A stretch of 64,000 nucleotides of DNA from Pirellulales bacterium (GCA_022841705.1 JALHQZ010000001.1:1922001-1986000); one strand, 5' to 3'; counted from the stretch's first letter, positions 1 through 9,476 are shown. The notes: generated by a model from the sequence alone, not told the origin. Numbers and translations: made by a program.

Positions 1-336
1 CAGCGCGTGCAACTGCTCGCCGGTCGGCGACCGCTCGCCAAGCCGTTCGCCTATCTGCAAGATCACGCGCGACGGGTCGATGAACTGGGAACGATGATCC
101 ACCGCGCGATTCGTCAGTCGCCGCGCGAACTGCGGTTGCAACTCGCCACGCTCGCGGGACAACTCGAATCACTCAGCCCGCTGGCCGTCCTCGGCCGCGG
201 CTACAGCTTGACGCAACACGCTCAAACCGGTCGACTGGTGCGGAGCATCCGCGACATCCGCCCCGGTCATGAATTGCAAACCCGCGTCACGGATGGTGTG
301 ATTCATAGTACTGCTGAGCGGGTCGTTAAGAATTGA
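1..336 (+). CDS. xseA: Exodeoxyribonuclease VII large subunit, C-terminal part
   Basis: C-terminal ~111 residues of the large subunit of exonuclease VII, which degrades single-stranded DNA in repair and mismatch processing. The reading frame is open at the left edge, so the OB-fold and most of the catalytic domain lie outside the window. The motif LSPLAVLGRGYSLT followed by a short beta-rich tail is characteristic of the XseA C-terminus. The stop (TGA, 334-336) is three bases before the xseB start, the usual xseA-xseB operon order, which supports both calls. Confidence 0.93.
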   Translation, partial: QRVQLLAGRRPLAKPFAYLQDHARRVDELGTMIHRAIRQSPRELRLQLATLAGQLESLSPLAVLGRGYSLTQHAQTGRLVRSIRDIRPGHELQTRVTDGVIHSTAERVVKN

Positions 337-339
337 GAG

Positions 340-723
340 TTGAGCGTGGCCAAGAAAAAGAAACCGATCGTCGATAGCGAGGAGCCGTCGTTTGAGGAGG
401 CGCTCGCGGAGTTGGAAGAGGTCGTCGCCGATCTTGAGGGGGGCGAACTGCCGCTGGCCGAGGCGCTCGAGCGGTACGAAACGGGTGTGCGGCGGCTCAA
501 GCAGTGTCACCAGCAGCTTGCCCAGGCGGAGCGGAAAATCGAACTTTTGAGCGGCGTCGATGCTCAGGGAAATCCCATCACCAGGCCGTTTGACGCCCAA
601 TCGACCCTGGAAGCGGCCGAAGGGGGCGATTCTGCCGCTTCGCGGGCTCGGCGACGCTCGAAGGATGGCAGTTCGACAAGGTCGAGCGGTAATGAAGTGG
701 ACGGCGGCTCGCGACTCTTTTAG
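340..723 (+). CDS. xseB: Exodeoxyribonuclease VII small subunit
   Basis: Small subunit of exonuclease VII. Residues ~16-75 form the family's helical hairpin (FEEALAELEEVVADLEGG and LERYETGVRRLKQC). At 127 residues it is longer than the usual ~80 because of a low-complexity polar C-terminal tail rich in Ser, Arg and Gly (~90-125), presumably disordered. No ATG fits: the start is TTG at 340 or GTG at 346, just after the xseA stop, which implies translational coupling. Function is secure from sequence and neighbour; the exact start is not. Confidence 0.92.
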   Translation: MSVAKKKKPIVDSEEPSFEEALAELEEVVADLEGGELPLAEALERYETGVRRLKQCHQQLAQAERKIELLSGVDAQGNPITRPFDAQSTLEAAEGGDSAASRARRRSKDGSSTRSSGNEVDGGSRLF

Positions 724-860
724 AATGAAGGATTAAGCGGGGGAGCGATTATCTCGTTGTGGGCGAACGACTTAGGTCGGGCGCTCGGTTGGGGGCCGGT
801 ACGGTCGCGCGAGTTAATTTCCCCATACACTTCGCTGTTGGGGAATTGGAGCCGCAATGA

Positions 861-1796
861 ATGCGTCTCACCTTGGCAGCTTGCCCCGTCACGGTTACAT
901 CGATGCCCGTCGCCACGCCTTCTCGCACGATTTCTGCCGCCCTTGGGACGGACGCGATCGATGCTGCTCTGGCGAGCGCGCTCTCGTTCGGCAACGGCTG
1001 CCCAACGAAACTCGCCGAAGCGATGCGCTACGCCGTGCTCAGCCCCGGCAAGCGCCTGCGGCCGCGACTCGTGCTGATGGCGAATGCCGCGTGCGGCGGT
1101 GAACCGACCGAAGCACTCCCCGCAGCTTGCGCGGTGGAACTGATTCACGCCTACTCGTTGGTGCATGACGATCTCCCCGCAATGGATGATGACGACTTGC
1201 GCCGCGGTCGACCGACCTGCCACAAAGCGTTCGACGAAGCAACCGCGATCTTGGTCGGCGATGCGCTGCAAGCGCGCGCGTTTGAACTGCTCGCCACGCA
1301 AATTCATCCTGCCGAAGCAGCGGCCCAGTGTTGTGCGGAGCTCGCTCGCGCGGCCGGAGCGCAAGCGCTGGTTGGCGGACAAGCCGATGATCTCGCGGGT
1401 CTGCGACCCGGCGCCACCGCGGACGATCTTGAGCACATCCACGCGCGGAAGACGGGGGCGATGTTCGTCGTGTCCTTGCGGCTCGGCGGCATTGTGGCCG
1501 GCGCTAATCCGGCGCAGCTCGCCGCGCTCACGCAGTACGGCCAACGGTTCGGCCTCGCCTTTCAAATCACCGATGATCTGCTCGACGTGACCGGCGCCGA
1601 GGAAGCGGTCGGCAAACGCGTCGGCAAAGACGCCGGCCGCGGCAAGCTCACTTACCCCGGCCTGTGGGGCGCCGAGCGCAGCATCGAACAAGCCACTGCG
1701 CTGATCGCCGAAGCGTGCGCCGCGGTCGACCAATTGCCAGGCGACACGCAGCCATTGTACGAACTGGCCCAGAAAGTAATCCACCGTGATCGATAA
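861..1796 (+). CDS. ispA: Polyprenyl synthetase (farnesyl/geranylgeranyl diphosphate synthase)
   Basis: Trans-isoprenyl diphosphate synthase that condenses isopentenyl diphosphate with allylic diphosphates. The first Asp-rich motif, DDLPAMDDDD followed by LRRGRPT, begins at residue ~103; the second, DDLLD, at ~238; both bind Mg-diphosphate. GKRLRP at ~68 is the conserved IPP-binding region. The 311-residue length fits IspA/CrtE enzymes. Start at 861 has GGAG at 848-851; ATG 903 is an alternative. Position between xseB and dxs is a widespread order for ispA. Chain length (C15 or C20) cannot be decided here. Confidence 0.92.
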   Translation: MRLTLAACPVTVTSMPVATPSRTISAALGTDAIDAALASALSFGNGCPTKLAEAMRYAVLSPGKRLRPRLVLMANAACGGEPTEALPAACAVELIHAYSLVHDDLPAMDDDDLRRGRPTCHKAFDEATAILVGDALQARAFELLATQIHPAEAAAQCCAELARAAGAQALVGGQADDLAGLRPGATADDLEHIHARKTGAMFVVSLRLGGIVAGANPAQLAALTQYGQRFGLAFQITDDLLDVTGAEEAVGKRVGKDAGRGKLTYPGLWGAERSIEQATALIAEACAAVDQLPGDTQPLYELAQKVIHRDR

Positions 1797-1800
1797 CATC

Positions 1801-1826
1801 AGCCGCCCGGCGCTAGCCCCCGGTCG
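1801..1826 (+). repeat. REP-like intergenic repeat, copy 1
   Basis: The gap between the polyprenyl synthase and dxs carries AGCCGCCCGG (1801-1810), then GCTAGC (1812-1817) and CCGG. The same two blocks in the same order occur at 11171-11210, in the latter separated by about 15 extra bases. Two copies in one window, both intergenic, suggest a dispersed short repeat. Confidence 0.45.
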
Positions 1827-1890
1827 TGGAGATTAGAATGAGCGACCGGGCCGCTTTTCCGGAGGAACGGGCGCCCGACGACTGATAGGT

Positions 1891-3813
1891 ATGATGACCG
1901 AGTTGCAACTACTCCCGAACATCCACTCGCCGCGCGATTTGGATGCGCTCTCGCTGCCGCAGCTTGAAAAGCTGGCCGGCGAGATGCGGGACGTGCTGTG
2001 CAATTTGGTTTCGGCCCGGAGTGCGCATTTCGCGTCGAACTTGGGCGTCGTCGAACTCTGCATCGCCCTGCACCAAACCTTCGACTTCGCGCACGACCGG
2101 CTCATCTGGGACACCGGGCACCAGATCTACCCGCACAAGCTTATCACGGGTCGGTACAAGGAGTTCTCCACAATCCGCACCAAGGGGGGCCTGATGGGTT
2201 ATCCCAACCCGGTGGAGAGCGACTACGATTTGTTCGTCACCGGGCACGCGGGTTCGAGTGTGGCGACTGCAGTCGGACTTGCGAGTGGTGACGATCTGCT
2301 GCGTAAGCACGAAAACCGCTGGAGCGTGGCGGTCATCGGCGATGGGGCTTTTCCCTCAGGCGTGGTGTACGAGGCGCTCAACAACGCCAAACGGCAAGGC
2401 GAGCGGCTGCTGGTGATCCTGAACGACAACCGGATGTCGATCTGCCCGCGCGTCGGCGGAATGGCGGACTATCTCGATCGGCTGCGGATGAACCGCGTTT
2501 ACACCGGCTTCAAAGAAGAAGTCGCTAATCTTCTGTCGCGCGTGCCGCTGTTGGGTGACCCCACCGAGCGGTTCCTCGTGCAGATGAAAGAAGCCGTCAA
2601 AGCGGGCCTGCATGGCGGGATGCTGTTCGAAGAACTCGGCATCCGCTACGTCGGGCCGATTGATGGCCACAACATCGGTCTGTTGCGTAAGTATTTGCGG
2701 ATGCTACAGAAGGGCACAGGCCCGGTGCTGCTGCATGTGATGACTGAAAAGGGCCACGGCTTTGCGCCCGCGGAAGAAGACCCCGTGCTGTTTCACGCCC
2801 CGCCTCAGTTCGAGCGGGCGGTGGACCGCGTGGTCTCGATGAAGAAGAGCAGCAGCCGCACCTACACGCATGTGGCGGCGGAGGCAATTCATGCGGCGCT
2901 CGGCGCCAATCCCCGCGCCACGGTAATGACGGCCGCCATGTGCCAAGGAAACAAGCTCGAACGGGTGCGGGACGATTACCCCGAACGCTTCTTCGACACC
3001 GGCATTTGCGAAGCGCACACCGTCGCGTTCGCCGCTGGACAAGCGAAAGTCGGCCTGCGGCCAATCGTGGATATCTACAGCACGTTCCTGCAACGGTCGT
3101 TCGATCACATCTTCCAAGAAGTCTCGTTGCAAAACCTGCCGGTCACGTTCATGCTCGACCGCGGTGGACTCGCAGGCCCCGATGGTCCCACACACCACGG
3201 TGTGTTCGACCTCGGCTATCTGCGGATGTTCCCCCACATGGTGGTGATGGCGCCCGGCGATGCGCACGACCTGCCGCTGATGCTGAACTTCGCGCTCGAG
3301 CATGATTCGCCCTGCGCGATTCGTTATCCGAAAGCAAACGCGGTGACGATTGCTGCCGATCCTAGCATAGGTAGCCGGAGCGGTATCAAACTCGGCCATA
3401 GTGAAGTGCTGCGCGAAGGTGAAGATGGCGCGCTGATCGTCGCCGGTGGATTGTTGACCGAAGCGCTTGCAGCGGCCGACAAGCTCGCGGCTGAAGGCTT
3501 GCATTTCACGGTTATCAACGCGCGGTTCATTAAACCGCTCGACACCGAAGTGATTCTCGATTGCATTCGTCGTATGCAGCTGGTGCTCACGATCGAAGAA
3601 GCTGCTTTGCAAACGGGCTTCGGTAGCGCCGTGCTGGAAGCAGCCGCCGACGCCGGAGTGAACGCTTCCCACGTGGTCCGGCTCGGCATCCCCGACCGCT
3701 ATATCGAACACGGCGAACGCGAAGAACTGCTGGCCGATCTCGGCCTCGACGCCACCGGCATCGCCGCAAAGTGTCGTCAACTTGCGCGTGTTCCCGCCTC
3801 AGCGAGCCATTGA
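1891..3813 (+). CDS. dxs: 1-deoxy-D-xylulose-5-phosphate synthase
   Basis: Thiamine-diphosphate enzyme that joins pyruvate and glyceraldehyde-3-phosphate, the first step of the non-mevalonate isoprenoid pathway. Visible: GHQIYPHKLITGR near residue 75, the TPP/Mg motif GDGAFPSG from ~150 with NDNRMSI at ~178, the transketolase pyrimidine-binding domain (~320-480) with DRGGLAGPDGPTHHG from ~423, and a C-terminal transketolase domain. The 640 residues match the family. ATGATG at 1891 is the best start. The stop overlaps the nadK start by one base (TGATG). It lies just downstream of an isoprenyl synthase, so precursor production and use are clustered. Confidence 0.96.
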   Translation: MMTELQLLPNIHSPRDLDALSLPQLEKLAGEMRDVLCNLVSARSAHFASNLGVVELCIALHQTFDFAHDRLIWDTGHQIYPHKLITGRYKEFSTIRTKGGLMGYPNPVESDYDLFVTGHAGSSVATAVGLASGDDLLRKHENRWSVAVIGDGAFPSGVVYEALNNAKRQGERLLVILNDNRMSICPRVGGMADYLDRLRMNRVYTGFKEEVANLLSRVPLLGDPTERFLVQMKEAVKAGLHGGMLFEELGIRYVGPIDGHNIGLLRKYLRMLQKGTGPVLLHVMTEKGHGFAPAEEDPVLFHAPPQFERAVDRVVSMKKSSSRTYTHVAAEAIHAALGANPRATVMTAAMCQGNKLERVRDDYPERFFDTGICEAHTVAFAAGQAKVGLRPIVDIYSTFLQRSFDHIFQEVSLQNLPVTFMLDRGGLAGPDGPTHHGVFDLGYLRMFPHMVVMAPGDAHDLPLMLNFALEHDSPCAIRYPKANAVTIAADPSIGSRSGIKLGHSEVLREGEDGALIVAGGLLTEALAAADKLAAEGLHFTVINARFIKPLDTEVILDCIRRMQLVLTIEEAALQTGFGSAVLEAAADAGVNASHVVRLGIPDRYIEHGEREELLADLGLDATGIAAKCRQLARVPASASH

Positions 3814-4679
3814 TGTCCAAACCCACCGCCATCCTGATCGCCGATGGGTCAAAGGACTCCATCGCCAAACGGGTGGCGGAATTGCGGCCGGTGCTAGACG
3901 AACATCTCGAAATCGTCGCGGAGCATTTTGATCTGGCGGCGCCGCTCGACAAGTCTTCGGCCAAGTACGCTGTGGCGATGGGTGGCGATGGCACGATCCT
4001 CCGCGCCGCGCGGCTGATGGGTCGGCGGCAACTGCCGGTGATTGGCGTGAATCTCGGCCGGCTCGGTTTCCTCGCCGACTTGCCGCCAGAGGAACTCGCC
4101 GAAGCGCTACCGCAACTCGCAAGTGGCCGCTGTCGGCTGGTTGATCATTTGATGTTCGACTGCTCGCTCTTGCGCGCCGGTAAACAACTCGATACGCGGC
4201 TGGTGCTCAACGAAGTTTCGGTGCTGGCGGGGTTTCCGTTCGCGATGCTCGATGTGCAGCTTTACGTCGATGCGGAACTGGTCACCACCTACAACTGCGA
4301 CGGGCTGATCGTGAGCACGCCGGTTGGTTCGACCGCGCATAATCTCTCAGCCGGTGGGCCGATTTTGCGGAAGGATTTGCAAGCGGTGGTGATTTCGCCC
4401 ATTAGCCCGCACACGCTGACCAATCGGCCGGTGGTTGACTCCGCCGACCGCGTGTACGAACTAGCCGTGCCGGAATCGCGCGGCCGGGCGGCGTTAGTAG
4501 CGGACGGCCAAGTGGTCGAAGAGCTTGGCCCGACCGACCGTGTGCGCATCTCCCGTTCGCCCGCCGTATTCCGCACGGTCGAGTTCCACGAGCATTCCTA
4601 TTACCGCACCCTCCGCGAAAAACTCGGCTGGGGCCGCGACCCCCGGGAACTTAAGGCGACCCCGGAGCCGGAAAAATAG
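3813..4679 (+). CDS. nadK: NAD(+)/NADH kinase
   Basis: Phosphorylates NAD to NADP. Contains the diagnostic GGDGT (G57-G58-D59-G60) and the second conserved block YNCDGLIVSTPVGSTAHNLSAGG, with the Asp and Gly residues that bind NAD. The 288 residues fit bacterial NadK. ATG at 3813 overlaps the dxs stop by one base, so it is translationally coupled; an in-frame ATG at 3771 would run back into dxs and is unlikely. The pairing is sensible because downstream reductases of the same isoprenoid pathway use NADPH, though that link is inference. Confidence 0.95.
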   Translation: MSKPTAILIADGSKDSIAKRVAELRPVLDEHLEIVAEHFDLAAPLDKSSAKYAVAMGGDGTILRAARLMGRRQLPVIGVNLGRLGFLADLPPEELAEALPQLASGRCRLVDHLMFDCSLLRAGKQLDTRLVLNEVSVLAGFPFAMLDVQLYVDAELVTTYNCDGLIVSTPVGSTAHNLSAGGPILRKDLQAVVISPISPHTLTNRPVVDSADRVYELAVPESRGRAALVADGQVVEELGPTDRVRISRSPAVFRTVEFHEHSYYRTLREKLGWGRDPRELKATPEPEK

Positions 4680-4816
4680 CCAAAAACGGCCGAAATTCTC
4701 GCGGATTCTCATCTTCGCCGATTTCCGCGAATCGCCTAAAATGGCGACTGAAGCACGGGACTACGGTCGCGTGTTACGTACTCCCTCCAACTTTCCGTCA
4801 CGCAAGGAAGCGTTCG

Positions 4817-5665
4817 ATGTTTCGCGCCGCTGTACTTTCTTGGCTCGTTCTGTTTTCTATCGTTCAATCGGCCAGTGCGGCGCAGAAGTTCACGCTCCGC
4901 TACAAGTTTCAGGTTGGCGACGTGATTCGCTACGATGTAAGCCACAAGGCGAACATTCGTAGCACGATGGAAGGCGCTTCGCAGACGGCGGAGACGCGGA
5001 GCGATTCGGTGAAGGCGTGGAAGATTGTCGATGTCACGCCGCGCGGCGAGATTGAGCTCATCAACCTCGTCGAGAAAGTGAAGATGACCAATCGCCTGCC
5101 GGACCGCGCGGAGATGGCGTACGACAGCACGACCGACAAAACGCCGCCCGCGGGCTTCGAAGACGCCGCTCGCGCGGTCGGCACGCCGCTCAGCCAAATT
5201 CGCATGACGCCCTGGGGTGAAATACGGAAGCGCGAAGTCAAACATCGCCAACCGGCGGCCGACGACACGGCGCCGATCGTGCTCTTGTTGCCGAAATCGC
5301 CCATTTCGATCGGCGGCACATGGGATGAACCGCAGCAGATCACCGTGAAACTTTCCGAAGGGGGCACCAAAAGTGTGGACGCGCGCCGGCACTTCAAGCT
5401 CAAAAGCGTGGAGAACGGGGTGGCGACGATTGAGTGTGATTTTCAAGTGCTGTCACCCATGACCGCCGAAATTGAAGGCCAACTCGCCCAGCGAATGCTC
5501 ACCGGCACGGCTCGGTTCGACATCCGCCGGGGTCGCCTCTTGAGCCAAGAACTGAAGGCCGACAAACGGGTGATCGGCTTCGCGGGCCCGCAGAGCAGCA
5601 TGCATTTGGTGCTCGATTTGAGCGAGAAAATGCAGGCGCCGGTGCCCGGAGTCGCCCGAAAATGA
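4817..5665 (+). CDS. Secreted protein of unknown function
   Basis: I do not recognise the family with confidence. The 282-residue product starts with a clear signal peptide (hydrophobic residues ~4-18, cleavage likely after SASA at ~22) and then a beta-rich, soluble body. Repeated short phrases of the type 'F.LRYKFQVGD' and 'G..TIECDFQVL' resemble planctomycete secreted proteins of the DUF6263-like kind; this is a weak impression. A separate promoter is likely, since 137 bases separate it from nadK. Probably periplasmic or exported. Confidence 0.7.
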   Translation: MFRAAVLSWLVLFSIVQSASAAQKFTLRYKFQVGDVIRYDVSHKANIRSTMEGASQTAETRSDSVKAWKIVDVTPRGEIELINLVEKVKMTNRLPDRAEMAYDSTTDKTPPAGFEDAARAVGTPLSQIRMTPWGEIRKREVKHRQPAADDTAPIVLLLPKSPISIGGTWDEPQQITVKLSEGGTKSVDARRHFKLKSVENGVATIECDFQVLSPMTAEIEGQLAQRMLTGTARFDIRRGRLLSQELKADKRVIGFAGPQSSMHLVLDLSEKMQAPVPGVARK

Positions 5666-5753
5666 TTTCGCAGAGTTGTAACAGGCCCGTTGCCGCGGCG
5701 TAAAAGGGGGAGATAATAGACGTATCTCCCACCTCGAACCCCGGAACTGTGCC

Positions 5754-6131
5754 ATGAACCGTTTCGCACTCGCCGCCGCCGTTTGCTTGCTGCCCGCCGC
5801 TTGTTCGGCCCAGGTGTATACGACGTTTTTCGCCCCGACGCCGGTGATGGCGCCGACGACATTCGTCACGCCGGCGCCAACGTTCGTCTATCGGCCGCTG
5901 CTACCGTGGCGGCCGACGGTGGTGTCGAGCCCGGCCGTGGTGACCAGCTTTCCGGTGACGCAAACAGTAAACTTCGCACCGGTCGCGCAACCGGTGTTCG
6001 CACCGGCCCCGGTGGTGACAACGAGCGTCGTGACCTCGCCAGTGACGGTGACTCGGTATCGCCCAATTCTTGGCGGCAGCGTTTCACGTACACGGCTGAT
6101 TCAAACCCCGGTGACGGTGACAACTTGGTGA
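5754..6131 (+). CDS. Small secreted Val/Thr/Pro-rich protein
   Basis: A 125-residue protein with an N-terminal signal peptide (AAAVCLLPAACSAQ) and a low-complexity remainder dominated by Val, Thr, Pro and Ala, with recurrent 'PVVTTSVVTSPVTVT'-like segments and several Tyr/Arg residues. This composition suggests an extended, surface-exposed or wall-associated polypeptide. No enzyme motif is visible. Codon bias fits the neighbours and the ATG is well placed, but a function cannot be given. Confidence 0.6.
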   Translation: MNRFALAAAVCLLPAACSAQVYTTFFAPTPVMAPTTFVTPAPTFVYRPLLPWRPTVVSSPAVVTSFPVTQTVNFAPVAQPVFAPAPVVTTSVVTSPVTVTRYRPILGGSVSRTRLIQTPVTVTTW

Positions 6132-6136
6132 CGTTG

Positions 6137-6205
6137 GTAGCTTGGCCTCCCTGGTCGAGCGAAACAGCGAACATCCAGCGCGCTCGGCCTTGGAGGCCAA
6201 GCTAC
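6137..6205. repeat. 14-bp inverted repeat between convergent genes
   Basis: GTAGCTTGGCCTCC at 6137-6150 is exactly reverse-complemented as GGAGGCCAAGCTAC at 6192-6205, leaving a 41-base loop. The right arm contains the stop codon of the gene on the opposite strand (TAG, 6202-6204). It could be a bidirectional terminator or a small REP/MITE-like repeat; there is no T-tract, which argues against a classical terminator. Confidence 0.6.
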
Positions 6206-6576
6206 GTCGTGGCTGAACGCTGTTTTATGCGCTCGAGCACTTCCGGCAGCGGATAATTGATGATCGCTTCGCCGGCGCCTTCAAGCTCACGCAAGCGCAG
6301 GTAGCCGCGGGTCACCAGCGCTTCACGCTCGCTGACGAACTCCGAATCGAGCAAGCGCTTATCGAACGCGCCGAGGCATTCGACGGGTGGAAATCCTCCA
6401 GCGATAATGTACTGTGCTAGCGCAGGGTTACAGCGAACGTGGCGTTCGGGCGTGGTGTGGAGCACCTCGGGATCCAAGAGGCCGATCACGTAGCGCAGGT
6501 ACAGATCACTCTCGCTCAGAGTGGCGACATCGCCGCCGCAGACTTCGCAGAGATAACCTTCATCGCATTTGGCCAC
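6202..6576 (-). CDS. Conserved-looking hypothetical protein with CxxC
   Basis: A 124-residue soluble protein with Cys at residues 4, 10 and 13 (LCEVCGG), suggesting a small metal-binding knuckle, followed by a helical segment of leucine-rich sequence and the phrase RHVRCNPALAQYIIAG. No signal peptide. It is 7 bases downstream of the S9 peptidase gene on the same strand and probably co-transcribed with it. I do not recognise a named family. Confidence 0.65.
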   Translation of the reverse strand: MAKCDEGYLCEVCGGDVATLSESDLYLRYVIGLLDPEVLHTTPERHVRCNPALAQYIIAGGFPPVECLGAFDKRLLDSEFVSEREALVTRGYLRLRELEGAGEAIINYPLPEVLERIKQRSATT

Positions 6577-6583
6577 AGCGATC

Positions 6584-8734
6584 TCACTTCTTCAGCGCTT
6601 CGGCGAGGCCCGGCACGCCTTCGGCTCCGGCGGGGACGGTGATCGAAGAGCCCTCGAAATCGTCGCCGATCGGTTCGTAACGGCCGCCCAACTGCTTGGC
6701 GAGGAACGCTTCCGTCACAGCGTTAAAACTCTTCGAGTTCTCGGGCCGGGCGAAACCGTGGCCTTCGTCGGGGTAGAGGACGTAAGTGACAGGAATCTTT
6801 TTGTCTTCCATGGCTTTGACGATTTGGTCCGCCTCGATTTGCGTGACGCGGGGGTCGTTGGCGCCTTGGCCGATCAGAAGCGGGCGCTGGATTTTGTCAA
6901 CCTTCGTGAGGGGTGATTTCTCCAGCAGCTTCGCTTTGCCCTCAGCAGTGGTCCAATCGCCGACGCGGAGTTTCATTACCGGCATGAACGAGTACCAATA
7001 GTCGGGGGCGTTCTCCATCAGCGTCACTAGGCTCGACGGGCCGACGATATCCACACCGCAGGCGAAGACCTCGGGCGTGTAGGTCATGCCCACCAGCGTC
7101 GCATAACCGCCGTAGCTGCCGCCCATGATGCAAACCTTGTCGCGCTGGGCGATCCCTTGCTCAACCGCCCACTCGACCGCGTCGAGCAGGTCGTTGTGCA
7201 TCTTGCCGGACCATTCGCCGTTGGCGGCATTGATGAAGTTTTTGCCGAAGCCGGTCGAGCCGCGGTAGTTGACGTTCAGCACGGCATAGCCACGATTGGC
7301 GAGCCATTGGTGCTGACCGTTGAAGCCCCAATCGTCGCGCGCCCACGGACCGCCGTGAACATCGAGCACGAGCGGCACGGGCTCGTTCGGCACGCCGTCG
7401 CCATCGGGATCGCTCCCCGGCGGCAACGACAAGTACGCCACAAGGTCGAGGCCATCGCGGCTTTTGATCACCCGGTCGTGCATCTTCACCAGTTCGTACT
7501 GGTCGAGATCGTCCCGCGTGTTGAACAGGAAGTGCATCTTGCGCTCGCCGGGACCGCCTTTCGCGGGGCGCTCGTAGCGATAAAATTTCAGCGGGCCATC
7601 GTCCAGCACATAGGCGACCGTCCACTGCGTGTCATCGAGTGTGCGGCCGGTGATTTCAAACTCCCCATCTTGAAACTTGGTAAGAAACTCGATGTCCGCC
7701 CGCACGCTTTCGTCCAAAATCTTCCATTCGCGCCGCGCGTAGGTGAAGGAAATCGCTTGCAAAGTTTTCTCGGTGGGATGCGCGAGCACGCCGCCGACAT
7801 CGCACCGCGCGTCTTCGGCTACCAGTTTGGTGGCGCCCGTTTTCAGATCGCGCTGGAACAAGCCGGCCGTATCGCGGTCGCGGCTATCTTCGTAGTAGAG
7901 AACTTGGCCCGTTTTGTCGAAGCCCGCCGGGCCGCTGGTCATGGCGTCTTCGGCGCTGAACTCTTCGCTCGGCGCCCAATCGGCATAACCTTCCGCGCCC
8001 GGTTCGCCCTTCGGCATCAGCCAGACTTGGCCGGCCTCGGGCGTAAAATTGATCGCCATGCGGACTTTGAAATCGTCATCCGCCACAAATCCGGCGACGC
8101 CGGGGTTGTGCTGAATGAGTTTCTTCTCGCCAGTGAGAATGTTCACGCGGTAGATATCGTGCAGCCGGGCATCGCGATCGTTCAGGCCAATCAGCAGTTC
8201 ATCCGGAAAGCGTTCGCTCGAACCGGCGAGCGTGGCGTGGACGCCTTCGATCGGCGTGAGGTCTTTGGTTTCTTTGGTCGCGACGTCGGTGGCGTAAACG
8301 TGCCAATTCTCGTCGCCATTTTTGTCTTGCGTGTAGACAATGTACTTGCTGTTGTAGGCCCAACCGTGCGAGCGGATGCCGCGATTGGTGTCCTTGGTCA
8401 CCGGCACGGCAGCGGCGGGATCAAGCGACGGGCTGACCCACACGTTCATCACGCCATCGACCGGCGCCAAAAAGCTGAGTTGCTGGCCGTTGGGGCTGAG
8501 CCGCGCTTGGGCCCGTTCGGGGTTGCCGAAGAGGACCTCGCGCGGAATGAGTTTTACATTTTTCAAGTTATCGGCGGCCCCTTGATTTTCGACGGCAGAG
8601 CTTGCCACAGGTTGCTCCTTGCTAGCAGGGACGGCGGTGGCGGCGAAACTTGTCGCACAGCCACCGGTGATGAGAGTCAAAAACGTGAGCCAAAGGCCCA
8701 GTTCGGTACACATTAGAGCGAAACGTTTGGACAT
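6584..8734 (-). CDS. Prolyl oligopeptidase-family (S9) lipoprotein peptidase
   Basis: Serine peptidase of clan SC, probably an acylaminoacyl- or dipeptidyl-peptidase. A lipoprotein signal with Cys26 (LITGGC) indicates membrane anchoring outside the cytoplasm. An N-terminal beta-propeller-like region (~60-440, WD40/TolB-type) precedes an alpha/beta hydrolase domain. The nucleophile elbow GGSYGG lies near residue 535; the acid and histidine are in GANDPRV and DEGHGF. All three catalytic residues are present and the 716 residues fit the family. It likely degrades short peptides. Confidence 0.9.
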   Translation of the reverse strand: MSKRFALMCTELGLWLTFLTLITGGCATSFAATAVPASKEQPVASSAVENQGAADNLKNVKLIPREVLFGNPERAQARLSPNGQQLSFLAPVDGVMNVWVSPSLDPAAAVPVTKDTNRGIRSHGWAYNSKYIVYTQDKNGDENWHVYATDVATKETKDLTPIEGVHATLAGSSERFPDELLIGLNDRDARLHDIYRVNILTGEKKLIQHNPGVAGFVADDDFKVRMAINFTPEAGQVWLMPKGEPGAEGYADWAPSEEFSAEDAMTSGPAGFDKTGQVLYYEDSRDRDTAGLFQRDLKTGATKLVAEDARCDVGGVLAHPTEKTLQAISFTYARREWKILDESVRADIEFLTKFQDGEFEITGRTLDDTQWTVAYVLDDGPLKFYRYERPAKGGPGERKMHFLFNTRDDLDQYELVKMHDRVIKSRDGLDLVAYLSLPPGSDPDGDGVPNEPVPLVLDVHGGPWARDDWGFNGQHQWLANRGYAVLNVNYRGSTGFGKNFINAANGEWSGKMHNDLLDAVEWAVEQGIAQRDKVCIMGGSYGGYATLVGMTYTPEVFACGVDIVGPSSLVTLMENAPDYWYSFMPVMKLRVGDWTTAEGKAKLLEKSPLTKVDKIQRPLLIGQGANDPRVTQIEADQIVKAMEDKKIPVTYVLYPDEGHGFARPENSKSFNAVTEAFLAKQLGGRYEPIGDDFEGSSITVPAGAEGVPGLAEALKK

Positions 8735-9476
8735 GGGTCCTCCGTGAAATGGTGCTATTTAAGCTGTCCGCCAGCGGGATGATTGTACCGCCAGCGGGTC
8801 GGCTTTGCCTACGCAGGGCGGCGGGCGGAAGTTCGCGCCGCGCGCACCGGGACCCTGCGTCGCGGCAGTCAGGTTTCCCCTGAAAGCGGGGGAAAACCTG
8901 GCGGGCGAACCGGTTCGCAGCGGGGTACGACGTTGCTTGCTCCGCTTCCTGACGGGCGCGGCTCGAGGGGTTGTTTTTGGGTGTTAAAAGCGCGGCCCGT
9001 TCTCGGAAAAACGGGGCCCGAGGCTAACGATCAATTCTCTTTATTCCGCATTATTCCGCATTCCGCGTTTGAAAAAACGATGAGGCGCCTCATCTTGATC
9101 CCGATGGGAGGAACGAAACTTGGTCGGGCGACCATTAAACCCGGTCCCTCCGCGCAGCCCGCGCTAGGCGGCGCGCAAGTTCTGACCAAACTTTCTCGTT
9201 CCCCGCACGCCAAAAACGCCTGCTGCAAGGAGCGCTCGTGCCAACGGTTCGCCCGCGCGGCCGCGCGGGCATTCACTGAACCTTCGAGCGCCCCGCACTT
9301 GTGCGGCGGTGGGTGGCGTACATGTTTTTTTGTACATCACTGAGTGGCTACATTCTAGTGCGATTTTGGAAATTCTTTTGGGATTTTAAGTGGCTACAAA
9401 TTGTGCTTGACGCGTGGCGAATTGATGTTCAACCGGACGCCAGTTCATGGCGGCTAATGCTGCCTTGGCAACGAGG
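8735..9476. other. Non-coding stretch with palindromes
   Basis: No credible gene. It contains two direct repeats CCGCCAGCGGG (8768-8778, 8788-8798), three closely spaced ATTCCGC units around 9040-9066, a perfect 16-bp palindrome GATGAGGCGCCTCATC (9079-9094), a perfect 20-bp GC palindrome (9251-9270) and two copies of GTGGCTACA (9342-, 9390-). A 186-residue ORF across it has low-complexity Arg/Gly-rich content and looks spurious. Confidence 0.6.

Noticed and set aside
2704..3780. A long minus-strand ORF inside dxs
   Set aside because: Antisense to a fully supported enzyme; no own motifs.
7157..8716. A 519-codon open frame on + opposite the S9 peptidase
   Set aside because: Runs antisense to a clear gene with catalytic motifs; its own product is a low-complexity Ala/Val/His mixture typical of shadows in high-GC DNA.
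8783..9343. A 186-codon ORF in the gap after the S9 gene
   Set aside because: Arg/Gly-rich, no signal or family motif, spans the palindromic non-coding region.
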